In this document: piece after piece, positions 32,505 through 44,542 of the stretch
Layout: every line of letters begins with the position of its first letter
Numbering within the stretch: position 1 is the stretch's first letter
DNA from: Strobilurus pachycystidiatus
Lineage: Eukaryota > Basidiomycota > Agaricomycetes > Agaricales > Physalacriaceae
Reading direction: 5' to 3'
Assembly (NCBI GenBank): GCA_019915135.1
Contig: JAHLMK010000027.1
Coordinates: 310,001 to 374,000, forward strand
Length of the DNA stretch: 64,000 nt
The notes under the pieces: model-generated
What the model saw: the letters and a program-made list of their open reading frames with translations, nothing else
The model's database searches: none
Told to the model about the DNA's origin: nothing
Made by a program: the position numbers and the translations under genes

Positions 32505-33884
32505 TCAAGTCTCATCCGAGACAAGATCATGGGAGCATGACATCTGAGCTGTAAAGTTGTGCCCGGGATAATCGCATGCAGCGCGTAGAAGCCTCCCGAC
32601 CTGCGTCGTCAGACGGTTCCCACCACTGAGCAATGGGAGCATATTGCTCCAATTCTCATTCAGCTCCTCCAGATCGTGGTTGGCGGGAGGTGAGATGAGA
32701 GAGCCAGGAACGATGGATAAACGCGCGGCCAAACTGCAAAAATCGGGGTAATGTCTGCGGTTGTTCAAGAGCGTATCGAGCTCTGACCAAACGGGGCCAA
32801 CCCCGGCCACTTCCGCTGACAGTGTGACCATCAAGTGTTGGAGCGGTCGCGCCGTTGCAGTACGCAGAACATGGGCGAGGTCTGCACCAGCTCGAGGTGC
32901 GCACTCGACATGTAGGGCGAGGAGACACGGAAATGCATTGATCGAGAAGTCCGAAAGAGACAGAACGGTCTCTGTCAATAATCACCGTCAGCCGAAAACT
33001 CGTGAACTCGATTCTTGTAAGGCGTACCATCGACATGTAGGCACAGTTTAACTAAGTTTTGTCCAAACTTTGTGGCGTAGAGAGAGTACACGCAACCAGA
33101 GCCTAGGACACATAGGGATAGTGACTCGATGGATGTGAACAACGGCCAAAAGGCGTCCTGTATCAAGTGATGCACGCTGAAGTCATCTGGACTGATCTCC
33201 ATCTCGAGTTGGCCAAATCTGAGGTCCTGCAGAGCACCAGTGGACAACATTGCGCTTATTGTCGAGGTCCAATCCGAATCGTGGCCTCCCGGATAGGTGC
33301 AGTCGTGGAGTGTGAGGCTTGGGCGTTCCGCCCCTGTAGCGCAGCCCAGAAGGACTGTAGCAAGAGCAGCTGTCGTCATCTCGCAGTCGGCAAAGACATA
33401 ATGTCTGAAGCGGGAGAAGAGGGAGCGGTGCGTGGACAGATCACAAGTAGTGAAGTTCACGTTACGGATAGTCAAGATATCGAGGTATTGACCAAAGTTC
33501 CCTGCATAGGAGACTTCGATCCAGTTGGCCATGCGAGTGAATAGTTTAGGGGGAATGGGTCTATCGAATCCATTGAAGGTGAACTCGCTGATGTGAGAGA
33601 GAAGGTAAGGAGCGTGGGTAAACAGATCATCGTAAGCCTCGAGTTCTTTGAGGCGATTCACATAAATCGACGGCCACAGGTAATATTGTCCTAAGATAAG
33701 ATCAAGGCACAGAGCCGCTGAACCACTTTCAAGACTCACCCTGAGCGCGATACGCACGATGGATCAGAGAAACACTTTTGGCAGTACTGCGATTTTCCGA
33801 ACAGGCAATGGCGAAGATTTCATTGAGAAGCTCTACCGGAAGAAAGGGTAAAGTGACTGGGCGACCAAATTTCGAAAGAGACAT
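32505..33884 (-). CDS. F-box-like protein with LRR-type remainder
   Basis: ATG 33884 gives MSLSKFGRPVTLPFLPVELL, an F-box-like start (LPxLPxELLxEIF...AC) of the kind found in many agaric F-box proteins. An intron near 33737-33690 leads to the long exon (YLWPSIYVNRLKEL, FTFNGFDRPIPPKLF, LDILTIRNVNF) with irregular leucine-rich strands. A second 56-nt intron (donor GTACGC at about 33023, acceptor before 32968) removes an in-frame stop and joins HVD to ETVLSLSDFSINAF. The product is about 430 residues, ending at 32505. F-box proteins recruit substrates to SCF ubiquitin ligases. The substrate here is unknown. Such genes are numerous and fast-evolving in agarics. Confidence 0.65.
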
Positions 33885-33978
33885 TGTACAAGAAACGAAG
33901 GAGAAAGTAAAGTACACTGAAAATAACAAGAATTTATATCTGTATGATGGACGTTTGACAAACAATGAAGACCAAAAG

Positions 33979-34540
33979 TTACGTTGAAACCTCCGGGACG
34001 TCAAACATTGATCGCACGGCTGCCTTCAGATCTTGTTCCTCCTCCGATTCGATGCTGAGGATTCGAATGTGTTCATGGGGGTGGTGTTTGACGACGAGAG
34101 CTTTCAAGTGACCTTCACTCGGGACTTTGGGTCTGAGAACTGAATAGCTCCTGTCTGGATGGTATTGATTGGTGGGAGTAATGGCGAGGCTCGTGACAGA
34201 GAATGTCGCCGGCAAGTGCTCCGTGAGATTGAGCCGCGTCGAGGTTTCGGCAGTGTAATCACAGTTGATGGCAATATACTTCATCGCGTCGTCACCGGTA
34301 GGAATTGCCAAAGCTTTGACTTGGAAGCGGAAGCCAAGAGCAGCATACTGTATGAACCTGTGAGCATGATCTACAGAGTGATGCGGAAAGTACGTACATT
34401 GTCTGTGGAGTAGACCAGAGTCGTCTGCCAACCCGGTTGATTGACGTCGAGATTTCCGACACTGAGAACAGTGTTAGTGGTGATTTTCGAATACGGGGAA
34501 GGAAAACATACACGAAGGTAGACATCTTTGAGCGTCGTGG
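33979..34540 (-). CDS. Hypothetical protein, 3' part resolved, 5' end uncertain
   Basis: The last exon (AALGFRFQVKALAIPTGDDA ... RSMFDVPEVST, stop at 33979) is joined by a 50-nt intron to VGNLDVNQPGWQTTLVYSTDN and by a further intron to an upstream exon (AQRCLPS). Further upstream coding pieces (VDSLRSSITLSLTTTRQLL; LSHDRLRSGLSEIL) may reach about 34880 and would then overlap the start of the plus-strand gene at 34843. I do not recognise the family. The C-terminal part looks beta-rich. Confidence 0.4.
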
Positions 34541-34842
34541 TACAAATCCAGGCCTACACCCTCAGCTTAAGTACTGCGTCATTCCTCTGCGGGTAAGTCA
34601 GACAGAACTCGCTGGGTCGCGGGCAGGATAAGATCTCAGACAAGCCAGATCTGAGCCTGTCATGGGAGAGCTGAGAACCTGAAATGGCCCAAATTTTACA
34701 GAGACTGCCAAGCGCAAGACTCACGAGATACGAGCTGTTTCAGACTGACGGCACAGACGAGTAATTGACGCGTAGTTGTCAGAGATAGGGTGATTGAGCT
34801 GCGTAAACTGTCGACCAGACCTGTTCGAAACTGACGCCCACA

Positions 34843-35611
34843 ATGCCCCAAATCATGATCAGATTCAAGCCCATTGCGCACACCCGTAACCAGTTATCTG
34901 CATTATCCAACACCAATGCAACTCGGGTGAGCATCCTTCTTCTGAAGATAGTGGATTCTTACCACTTCCAGAACTCGGCATGTGTCCCAGCATATTGTTA
35001 TGGCTGCCTCGCCTTCAATCCCATTATCGTTCAACTTCCTCGACTTGGCTCCCACCTTTCTGTACAGGAGTATGTACAGGATTATCACCGGGAGGTAGGA
35101 TTGGACCGTAACCGTTCGCTTCGAGTGGTTGAGGTAGACGATCAATCTTGGGACGTCATGGTTGCATTTTGCATCCATCAAGATGTCTTGCGCACCATCG
35201 ACTTCCTCAACCCAAAGAACAACTCGCTTTCTGCCTTTCTTCCTGATGGTGTCAACTGGTACGGCAATCTTGCCGCCATCAAGGTTTCCAAGGACAGTCG
35301 ATACCTACCTGTCCAGGATAGTCCCAAAGAGCGGGCAATTGTTGATGATGCTGTGAAATCGTATGCCACTCTCTGCCCCCGGGATATGTTAGGTCATTCA
35401 ATCAATTTACAGATTTGTCCGTCATTATAAGGCAAAGCAGATTGCTCAACGACGCACACGGATGCCTTCGCCGGAGACCGAGCAGCACATCTGCGTCCTC
35501 CTTGACCATTTTGGCCCACTCTACCTTGATACAAAGAAGCTCAATTCTCATATAGGCCTCTCAGAGGCAGACGAGCTTATCAGTACCGAAATCTGTGTTC
35601 GAAAATTGTAA
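34843..35611 (+). CDS. Unknown protein converging on the Helitron helicase; possible passenger gene
   Basis: ATG 34843 (MPQIMIRFKPIAHTRNQLSA) and two introns. The first is a 45-nt in-frame intron after NATR. The second is a 52-nt intron from GTATGCC at about 35360 to ACAG at about 35411, which joins IVDDAVKS to FVRHYKAKQIAQRR. The frame then runs to a TAA at 35609-35611, about 220 residues. The C-terminal part (SPETEQHICVLLDHFGPLYL, LSEADELISTEICVRKL) is clearly protein-like. The function is unknown. Its stop lies 21 bp from the stop of the minus-strand Helitron Rep-helicase. That leaves no room for the usual Helitron 3' hairpin and CTRR end between them, so this gene may be carried inside the element. 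Confidence 0.5.
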
Positions 35612-35632
35612 TTCTTATGTAGGAAACAATGA

Positions 35633-38600
35633 CTATACACGGTTATACTTCTTCTTCGTGGCCAGCGCTAGTTTCTCCAATCGCTTGTCTTCTTCCAGCA
35701 GTTCCAACGATGGAGGACAAGTCAGGACACTCTCGTCAAAATCACGCAGGATGCGCAATGTATCACGACCTTTACTCCGCGAGAGGGCCACATAAGCACA
35801 AAAGTTGTCGATCTTGCCAAAATTCCCCGGCGGTTGCTCTAGATCAATGATGACAGGAACAATGGTCTGACCTTGTCCTTTGTAGTGCGTGAATGCATAA
35901 GCTGCTGTTAGAGCCAGTTGTCGACGGTAAACTGTGAAAGAAGATCCAGTTTTTGGATGGGCTGAAAAAGATCGCTCTGATGGCGCTATGGGCAACAGTC
36001 CAGCGGGGATTCCGGGAAATGAAGGAACAGTTCGCTTGTTGTCATCTCCGCTGGGGCGAAAGAGTATCAAAGCGGGAGGGTAGGCAAGGTTGATCACGCC
36101 CTCATCATCGGGCACTAGACAGGCTTCATCTTCGCGTGGATCAAGGATGATATCCTCAATCGTTCCACGCGTACCATTCGCCAGATCGTCTTTTGGTGCA
36201 ATATTGATAGTCACCATGGCCTGCACCACAATCAGTAAAGAAATCAAAATGATAAATCACGATGTCGTACCTGCATGCCAATAACAAGTTCGAGTACATC
36301 TTCGAGTGGGCCAGTCAACTTATCTGACATACCAGCAACGACTAGACGCTCTCTTCGCGATAACGCCTCCTTATACCGGCCCTTCGAATCCTCGCAAGGC
36401 GCTCGGTAAATGCGCTTCCCTGTACGCGCTGCGAGTTTTTTGATAGCTTTGGAATTCCATGCTTTTCGAGCCGAGTTTCGTGATGTGAGAAGCACCGCGT
36501 TGGACCAGAAATCACCCGAAAGATCGGTTGGTGGGCAATCCGGAGACGACAGGACGAGGGATTTCACCATTGTCACCTCTTCTGCATCGCAACTGCCGGA
36601 ACGTAGGTGTTCTAGCATTTCCATCCACTCCTGATCTTTCACCCTCATCTGCTCTTTCAAAAGGACGACGTCTTCGAAACGGCGATATAGATCATGCCCC
36701 CGGTGTGCATTCTCCTTGGCATTCTGTGGCGGTGGAATATACATGGCACTCCGCGGGTCCTGGACTGGTGGGAATTGATGAAAATCGCCAAAAAAGATCA
36801 CGTTAATTCCGCCAAAAGGTCGAGTTGCATTTTCTGCTCCCTGTTGGGCTTTGACGACAGAGCACAGATCCGACACTCTTGCCAGGTCTGCACTTCCCAG
36901 CATAGATACCTTGCCAATGATCAGATACGCGGCCGGTATGATGTTGCTTCCACACTCACCTCGTCGATGATTAGATATTCAGCAGGTCCAATGTTACCTT
37001 TACGCTTCTCCTCCGCTGGCGTACTCTTCCTCTTTGACTTCCCCGTGTCATCTGATGAGCTTCCTTTCTGCTTTTTGTCAACGCGCGGTAGACCAGCCCA
37101 ATTATGAAGTGTCGATCCGCGGGATAGTGCTGCGGCAATGCCAGAGGTTGCAGTGGTAGCCAGTGAAGCTGGCGGTTGTTCGTAATAGATGAACGTCTCT
37201 CGAGTTGAGTTGATCAACACCGTCTTTCCAGTACCGCCAGAGCCGACTACTTGCATCAATAGTTGCTCTGGATTGGCGCCAGAACGGGTGGCTTGGAGAT
37301 GCCGTTCGATGATGCTGTGAGCGAAAGCCTGATCGTTTTTCAACGACGCAAAAAGAGGGCGAGTTACAACAGGGGAGGGGAGTTCCAATTCAATACTTCC
37401 AGAATCACCGCTATGAGGGGCTGGACCGCCACCAGTCTCCAGCCTGCCTTCATCCTCCTCTGGCTGATTACACGGAGACCAATTCTCGGCGTCTACCATG
37501 GCCGACAACGACCGATACAACTCCTCGTAACGGTGAGCCTCTTCCTCTGTTGCAATGGATAAAACTCCAGTGTACTCCACTGAAATAAGATCCTCGTCTT
37601 CTGCGAAAAGCCCTAGACGTTCAGCATCTGCTATTGTTTTTGAGGCAAAAAAGGCCTCTCTGGCTGGCACGCGTCTGAGACGAGCATATTCGATAGCCTC
37701 GTCTGTAACGTCATCCTCGTTATCCTCATCCGGAATCAGTGTCGAAGGGAGATGAGGTCGAATGTCTTCCGGGATGTCATCCATCGCAGTAAGTACCTTC
37801 TTTCGTCGTTTGGCAGCATCGTGGCAGGTGTAGTAGTTATTGACATTGTCAACAAAGTCGTTCAGAGCCGGGTTGACATGAAGGAAAGTATCGTAGGCTG
37901 CACGGAATGTCGGAAATCCGTGAATGAGGTCAGGAAGCGTTCGCCACGGCTTGAGTATTGCAAGTATAGTAGCGCAGTACAGCTCCTCGCTTTTCTCCCT
38001 GTCAAACCTCGGGAACCAGCCTCCCACGATATTGGGCAGGATGTCAGAACGTCCCTCGGACCGCGTAACACGACAGCGATCATCTCGGCCACAATGTTTC
38101 TCGTAAGGCGTTCGCACGCTTCGCGTATGTTCGAGATCTTTGGGAATGGGGGCATCATACGTCGTCAGAAGGAAATCGAGGAAGTTGATGTGATAGAGAC
38201 CCAATCCACGATCGGCATACTCTTGCATTTGGTCTGATTTTCTGAAGCGACCGTTGACGACTTCGATGGTGACCGTCTTAGACAAGAGAGAGATTAGCAG
38301 TTATTACACCGTCACAGCGCGTAACTTACATCATTCTCTGTTGATGCAGCGTTCAAATTATTGTCTGTGACGGGGGCGGTGGACCTGTAGGAGATAAGAT
38401 ATCTTTATTTCTGATGAACGATGACTTTACCTCAGAATCTCAAACTGATCTTTGAGAGATCCGATGAGACTGTTGATATATATCGGCACGTATGTGTGGG
38501 ACACGTAGCGGTCCCCCCAGTTCATGAGATAACTGATGACCTCTGCCGAACTGAATTCCTGCAAACGCCCAACCGCAAGGCTACATCGGAGCACAAGTTG

Positions 38601-41600
38601 ATTACTGAAAGTTCGTACGTCGTTTGGGCGACCGGTGCTTTTGCGGAAGAAAGAGAGGGTTTTGGCAAATAGACTGGACACATTGGATGATTTGACTTGT
38701 TTTTTGGTAGCGTACCGTGTTATGTACCAGAAAATATCAGCGCAGTCCGGGGAGTGAAGCAATAGCTTGAAATCATGGTTGCAACGAAGACAGTTCTGGA
38801 TGGCCGGATTGAAGTTATTGACGTACGCGTATGGACGTTTAGGACCCCATTGACCGTCTTCATGCACCCAAGCTTCGGAGGATTGGGGAAACGGAAAGCG
38901 GCGAGTGCAATATAGTCGACCGTTGAGACGTATGAGACAGGTTGCTTCAGAACACTTGTGGACCTGAAGAGTCCTGGTACGTGTAATTTGAGCATCATGG
39001 AGATCGTCCTCGTAGGTTGTGCTCCGTGGATCTATCGGCCGTGAGAAAGAGACATCGGCATCCTTTTTGACGGCCAACGCTTCTGCAACCTCCTTGCCAT
39101 CAACGTCAGCCTGAATATTGGCTGCGATGAACCCGGTGAGGTGGGCTCGGAAAGTATCTGACTTCAACTTCTCCGCCGCCACTCTGGGTGACAGCGCTCC
39201 CACAGCCCAGACAAGGAGGTGGAGATGGAGTGATCCGCGACCTTGAGCTTCCACGGTAGCGATGTATGCTTGGGTATAACCAAGGATTCCTGTGTATGGT
39301 ACGGTGTACCATCAGTGTCGATATCTACAAGTATGAGTGGGTGCATACCTGGTTTCCTAGCGATGGCCTTTCTAGGGTCTACGCGGATACCCAATAGCTC
39401 AGAGAAAACGGCTCGAACAACGAGGTGAAAGAACTGAGCAGATGCGAAAGGATCGGCTACGATATTCATGATCCTGTTCGTAGAGTCAGGACCGGAAGAT
39501 TTGACAAAGTCGTCGAGATCAATATCCTGGCCCGCTAATACTTGAGCAATGGGATCGGACTGGTCGCTGGGATTGAGTGTCAACCAGAACGTCGGTGGAT
39601 TGTATACGAGGCTGGTACTCCAGATTTTAGATCGAAGGCTACTGCGTGACTCGTCCGTGGCCTCTACCTTGACTCTATCAGATACGACCATAGTGCGGAG
39701 TCGTTGAACAGCAGGGTTGGTAAATCGCGCATGACGGCTCTCCTGTCCTGCTGCGAGCAAAAGATCCTTTGGCGTGAGCGAAGCAATGACACCCTCGTTG
39801 GCGCGATAGTAGCCGCCCTTGACGCGGAGAGCGGCGGCGGCGCAAATCTTCCTTTTTTGAATCACACCAAAGACCTGGAACATGAAGTGACGGTCCTTTC
39901 GAAAACGATGGTCGGCATATTGGAGAGCCCATCGAACGTGAGCCTCATACGGCACATTGAGACGTCGAGATATCTCAAAACCTCCAGCGCCGTAAGGAAA
40001 TAGGACAGGAAAAGAGCCTAGGAGATGATTGGGATTGCTGGGGCCACCGTCTGTTCGTTGGCCAGTCGCATCAACGCGCCCATACTCGTTCACGTAACGG
40101 CTGCCGTGGCGAACCTTCAGCCTGTCGTCACGATAGGAATTGGTGGGAACGATGGTATTTGCAATGGCATGTTCTCGAAGGTCATCGTCAGAGATATGAT
40201 GGCCCTCTGAATCGACGACGCCGTAACTGGTCAATGGTATGTCGGCGGTGGTGACTTGCTCCAGTTCAATATCGCCAAGAACAACTTCGACCCCGTTGTT
40301 GTCATCGGTCTCTGCTTGACCTAGAGACGGGTGAGTGTACTCGACAAAAAGATAACAAATCAAGAACCTACCGGTTTCTGCTTCAAACTCGTCGAAGTCC
40401 TCGGGAACATACCCGTTGTGCTCCATATGTACGGCGTGAAGATCGTACGACTCTTTCGTGGACTCGACAATGGATTCGGGAACAGCTTCTTCAGGGAGTA
40501 ATTCGAGTCGCTGAGGTGAAATGATGATGTCCTCGTATATCGGGTTTGTTCGATTCAAGACAATCAGTGCCTGGTGCACGCGGGTGCGGGAGACTGAAAG
40601 CATCGAGGGAAATGGGAAGGCAACCTTTTTATTCGGTTTGATGAACGTGACGCCAATGATAGCTGCGAGGATTGAAGGTGGGGGTGGCATGATGCGACGG
40701 TCCGTTCCATCCATGAATTTGGCAACGGCATCGTGAGGAAGAGGATATGTTGACACGTTGCCCTTGATGCCCACATTGAGAAGAGGATCATCAAGTGATC
40801 GCGCACCCTTGAACTTCGGAAATAATTTGACGATATACGCAGCAGGGAAATAGCGAGCGACGAGGACGCGCTCGGGTAGGGTCAGAATAGCAAGCTCAGG
40901 AGGGATGTCACCGATCCACATTCCGTTTGCTAGTGACAGCGGCGGAAGTTGATTGGCGCGAAGATCCTGCAGGCAAGTGTGACATACGTCTACTCGCTGC
41001 TGATCTTCAGCGACGTGGTGCAAAAGGTAACGGCCGCGAAAAAGGTGGTGATGTTTGTTACGAACAGCTGGGATGGTCTGTTCGAGGTTCGGGATGTGGG
41101 ATGGGTGCATCTGCTCGAATTCAGAAGAGAATAACTCGCGCGCGCAGACGACGCAGGTCTTCTTCACCAATGCCGAATTGCTGGTGGCGTCAATGAAAGC
41201 TTCGGTACATTCCCGAATAGTTTCTTGGGAAACAGGCGCAAGAAAGGGCTCCCCAGGTTCAGGACCGTCAGGCTTGTAGCGCTTTGCCGAATAATCGTAG
41301 CATTCAACAGAGGGGACCCGAAGCTTTTCTCGAATGGTATCGAGCGTCTCGGGTTCTAGGGTTGTGCAGAATAGTGCGAGGAGTGCGACGGATGTAGCCA
41401 TGAAAGGGAAGGGGGCGAGGTGGTCCCGTAGCTCCTCCTGGAGGCGTTCGAAGCCTACGGCAACAACGAATAAGCGGGCAAGCTCTCCATCGTATAACTT
41501 CGGAGTCGTGTTCAGGCACCGCTGTCGAAAGTGATGTCGAATGAAATCACTTGCTGTCGAGGGAAAGAGTGACAGAAGGCGGAACGACTCTTGAGGATCG

Positions 41601-41974
41601 TAGCCAAGCGGAACGACCATGTCTGAACAGAATATCATCAGACGGCTTTTGGCGAGGAGAGATAGAGACTCACGAGGATGACGGGTGACCGATAGAAAGT
41701 ATGCGAGGAACTCACAAGGAATATTGCCAAATTCTGCGGCAACATAGATGCCATCGGGAAATACGGGAATCATATTCGAGGCTTTGAGCGCATACAGCTT
41801 GACATGTTGCTGGAATTGCGGGACTTGGCAGCGAATGATTTCGTATAAGTTTGTTCGCCGAAGAACGTCAATGGCTGTGACCCGGATGCCAGAGTTCAAC
41901 AGGAAAACAGCAAGCGTGTTATCTGTGAAGTGTTGCAGATATGCCTCCATTGGCGTTCCGTCAAAAAAGTACAT
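35633..41974 (-). CDS. Helitron Rep-helicase (RepHel), apparently complete
   Basis: A rolling-circle transposon protein of about 1,900 residues. Order: an N-terminal region from ATG 41974 (MYFFDGTPMEAYL); a DUF6570-like part with CVVC and CHTC cysteine pairs, then SLANGMWIGDIPPELAILTL; the Helitron-like N region (SYLLGSFPVLFPYG-type context, WLTLNPSDQSDPIAQVL); the Rep HUH core (VEAQGRGSLHLHLLVW) and the tyrosine motif FWYITRYATKKQ; then a PIF1-type helicase with Walker A GSGGTGKT, Walker B LIIDEVSM, GDFHQFPPV, THYKGQGQT and YVALSRSK. About six introns of 50-60 nt keep the frame. One separates IIDEVS from MLGSADL, and one precedes the HUH exon. All catalytic motifs are present. A frame upstream to about 42395 (a cysteine-containing RPCRVCVRAKQERC segment) may be an additional N-terminal exon. 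It nicks and copies the element in the nucleus. Confidence 0.9.
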
Positions 41975-42820
41975 GGCAGCGGTCGCGACTTGCTGTCTCA
42001 GAATTGACTGGTACCACGTCGATGATGAGACTTTGAAACGGGAAAATGAGTGTATGACAACTTACCGCAAATAGTGGCGCTTAGGCTGGAGAGGGTTGAA
42101 AGAGAGGGGATGCGTTAAACACGGAGACAAAAGCTGGTTGAGGGGTCGAGACGTCACGATGAGGTAGGATGAAAATGGTGCTGCCATGGGTGGGAATATC
42201 GTGTTTTCTCGCCATGAAAAAGATGCATCGTTCTTGTTTTGCCCGAACGCAGACGCGGCATGGACGAAGCAATCGAGGTAGAACCGTGAATGGCCGTCGT
42301 AGGATCGAAGTCGCCAATGCTTGCAGAACGTTGATCGAAAGGTGATCGGTTCCCGTGATAACCCGAAGGATCGGATTAATGCCGTCTACGGTCAAATTCG
42401 CTACGAAATCTCTTCGGCATCGACTTTTGGTGTCATCGGCTAAGGGTGTTTCCTAATCGAGTGAGATGGGTAAGTCCTATGCTCAACGCAAGGATACATA
42501 GGCCTGAACGGACATGTTTCAAGAGCCATTAGCAAACCACATGAACGAACAAACAATACAGTAGCGGCGAATGAAACAATAGCAAGACAGAGGGAGCATC
42601 AATGTCACGATCAATCAGATCAGAGCGGAGTTTGAAGAATATGTTCGTCTATTGACAAAATTCACACAGCGCGTCCATCACAGCGACAGTCACTATCACT
42701 TCACTTTCACCACGCTATCTCTGCTTGACGCGAAGACAAAAGTATCTTATACATAATAGTGCGTCCTACTTCGTCTCTTGCCAGCAATATCCAACTTGAC
42801 GCGCTTGAATTGCACAGAAA
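41975..42820. other. Region upstream of the Helitron gene
   Basis: A minus-strand frame at 42081-42420 (VDGINPILRVITGTDHLSI, then RPCRVCVRAKQERC) looks coding and may be the first Helitron exon. I could not place a donor site that joins it to 41974 with confidence. From 42430 to 42820 I see no gene. The Helitron 5' end (TC after an A) should lie here if the element is complete, but no single site stands out. Confidence 0.4.
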
Positions 42821-43810
42821 ATGGGCCGCGCACTGTACTCTACTCGCTATACCTCCACCCCTACCCCCACGGAACCAAAAGTATCCATAGTCGAGAACGA
42901 CGGTGCCCCAACCAATCCTCTTCGCTCGGAATCGCCGCTTGAAGACGACACTGCCTCGGCGCTACACGTACACCCACCGCTGACCTGGGACGAGGCTCAG
43001 TTCGATCCCGACTCGGAAGAGTTCTTCCTCGACGCGGAATACGAAGCGTTCGTAGACAGCGACGACGACACTTCGAGCGAGGGTACGCGGCCCGACGACA
43101 TTCGCAGCATTCCTTCCCCCATTCCATGGCGAGCAGCGTCTGGCGAGCCTCGACTGTTACGGTCGCCTTCGCCTCCGCCGGCTGCAGAGGAGACGACGAC
43201 GGGGCTCGCTCGTCGTACGGGAGAGTCTGCTCGTCGCGCGGAAGCCAGGGAGGTACTGGTGCGGCGCCTAAGCGCTCTCGAGGACACGGTCCGCGTCACG
43301 CGAGAGAGAAACAGAGCAGCGAGGGAGGCGATAGACGCGGCGAGCAGGGAGAGACACGGCAACCCGCTCGACAGTCTCCTCATCCGCCGCGTCACCGACA
43401 CATCCACCACGACGCACGCGGTGGAAAATGGTCGGTGGCGCCAGATTGCCGATCTCCCAATCTGGACGCGCACAGCCCCTCCTTCGCCTACCCCGCCTGA
43501 GCCGCGCTTCCCTTCCCTCATCTCGTCCCCGCCCTCCAGCTCGTCGCTCTTTGCGTCTCCGGCCCCGTTCAACCCACACGTACGCGCGAGCGCAGAGGCT
43601 GGCAACATCTCAGACCCTGCCATGCCTCTTCGGCCAATGTACCCCGACCGTATGGCGGAAGACATTGATGCCGTCACCCAGCGCTATGTCGAATACGACA
43701 GACAGAGACGGCAGATGTGGAATTCCAGTCCTCAGAACCAGATTCCTATGCAAAATGTCAGTGCAAGGGTCAGCCATGCTGCCCTTACACCCTCCGACGT
43801 TCCTTTGTAG
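42821..43810 (+). CDS. Low-complexity acidic/proline-rich hypothetical protein, 329 aa
   Basis: A single exon from ATG 42821 (MGRALYSTRYTSTPTPTEPK) to a TAG at 43808-43810. The N-terminal third is acidic (PDSEEFFLDAEYEAF, DSDDDTSSEG). The middle has a predicted helix rich in arginine and glutamate (ARREVLVRRL-type, RVTRERNRAAREAID). The rest is proline/serine-rich with WRQIADLPIWTRTAPP. No domain is recognised. Strong GC bias at third codon positions and the absence of stops over 990 bp support it as a gene. The antisense frames are consequences of that bias. It is probably a disordered or coiled-coil protein of unknown role. Confidence 0.6.
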   Translation: MGRALYSTRYTSTPTPTEPKVSIVENDGAPTNPLRSESPLEDDTASALHVHPPLTWDEAQFDPDSEEFFLDAEYEAFVDSDDDTSSEGTRPDDIRSIPSPIPWRAASGEPRLLRSPSPPPAAEETTTGLARRTGESARRAEAREVLVRRLSALEDTVRVTRERNRAAREAIDAASRERHGNPLDSLLIRRVTDTSTTTHAVENGRWRQIADLPIWTRTAPPSPTPPEPRFPSLISSPPSSSSLFASPAPFNPHVRASAEAGNISDPAMPLRPMYPDRMAEDIDAVTQRYVEYDRQRRQMWNSSPQNQIPMQNVSARVSHAALTPSDVPL

Positions 43811-44542
43811 CTCCAGGCTCTCATTTTATGTATATTTGTATCTATCTGCTCATCTATACCTCGGTCATCGTGTATATACTGCATGTTACCTATCTGTATT
43901 CAACGATTGGAGTTTTCATTGGGTTTTTCGTGGTCAGCCGTCACTGCCAGTCAGACCCCAAAAGGACTTGAGTCTCTGATCCAATATCTATCTGGTCTAC
44001 CTACATAGGTCTATCAGTGCCAGACAGTGCTTTCTGACAGGTTCTCTCGAAGCTCGATGTGTTCTCAATGTGATGGGGCTAGCTGGAGGTCATGTATCTT
44101 GGAATTCTTGGCGGAGTGGTATTGTTGTGACGACAAATGGAGTATCATGATTGTCGTACCAAGTAAATCTATATAAGACGATAGAACTGTTGCGCGCCAC
44201 CGAGAAAAGCGATCCAGAAGATGATGGAGTGCCAATGTACAGAATAGCACGCGTCAATGTTGCCGGGTAGTTTAACGTCCAAGCATGTAATATGCATATG
44301 CAAGGCGTAGATAAGCCCGGCGAAGGTACGGAGACGACTTCAAACTTGGGTGAAAGGTATGTTGATATTTATTGCGCGTGATGGAGAGAGTCAAGAAGGA
44401 AAACGAAGATGCCGATTTTTTGGCCGGCCATTTTATACACACGCCCGTATTTGCGCATGCTTGCTACACCTTTGGTCTGCCGCTCATCTAACAACCGCCT
44501 CGGACTCACTGTAGGCGATAGCCACCATCCGTGTTGCCCACC
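43811..44542. other. Intergenic, no gene seen
   Basis: Contains T-rich sequence after the 3' end of the preceding gene and the promoter of PRP4 from about 44300. I see no reliable motif beyond AT-rich tracts. Confidence 0.4.

Noticed and set aside
32656..33036. Third reading frame across the F-box gene stop (apparent frameshift)
   Set aside because: A 56-nt GTACGC...ACAG intron removes the stop and restores the frame, so no frameshift is needed.
35400..35640. Helitron 3' terminus (hairpin plus CTRR) next to the helicase stop
   Set aside because: Candidate YYAG words exist (for example near 35578), but none has a convincing adjacent hairpin.
42861..43677. Long antisense frames inside the 42821-43810 gene
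   Set aside because: Explained by strong third-position GC bias of the sense gene; arginine/serine-rich and without family features.
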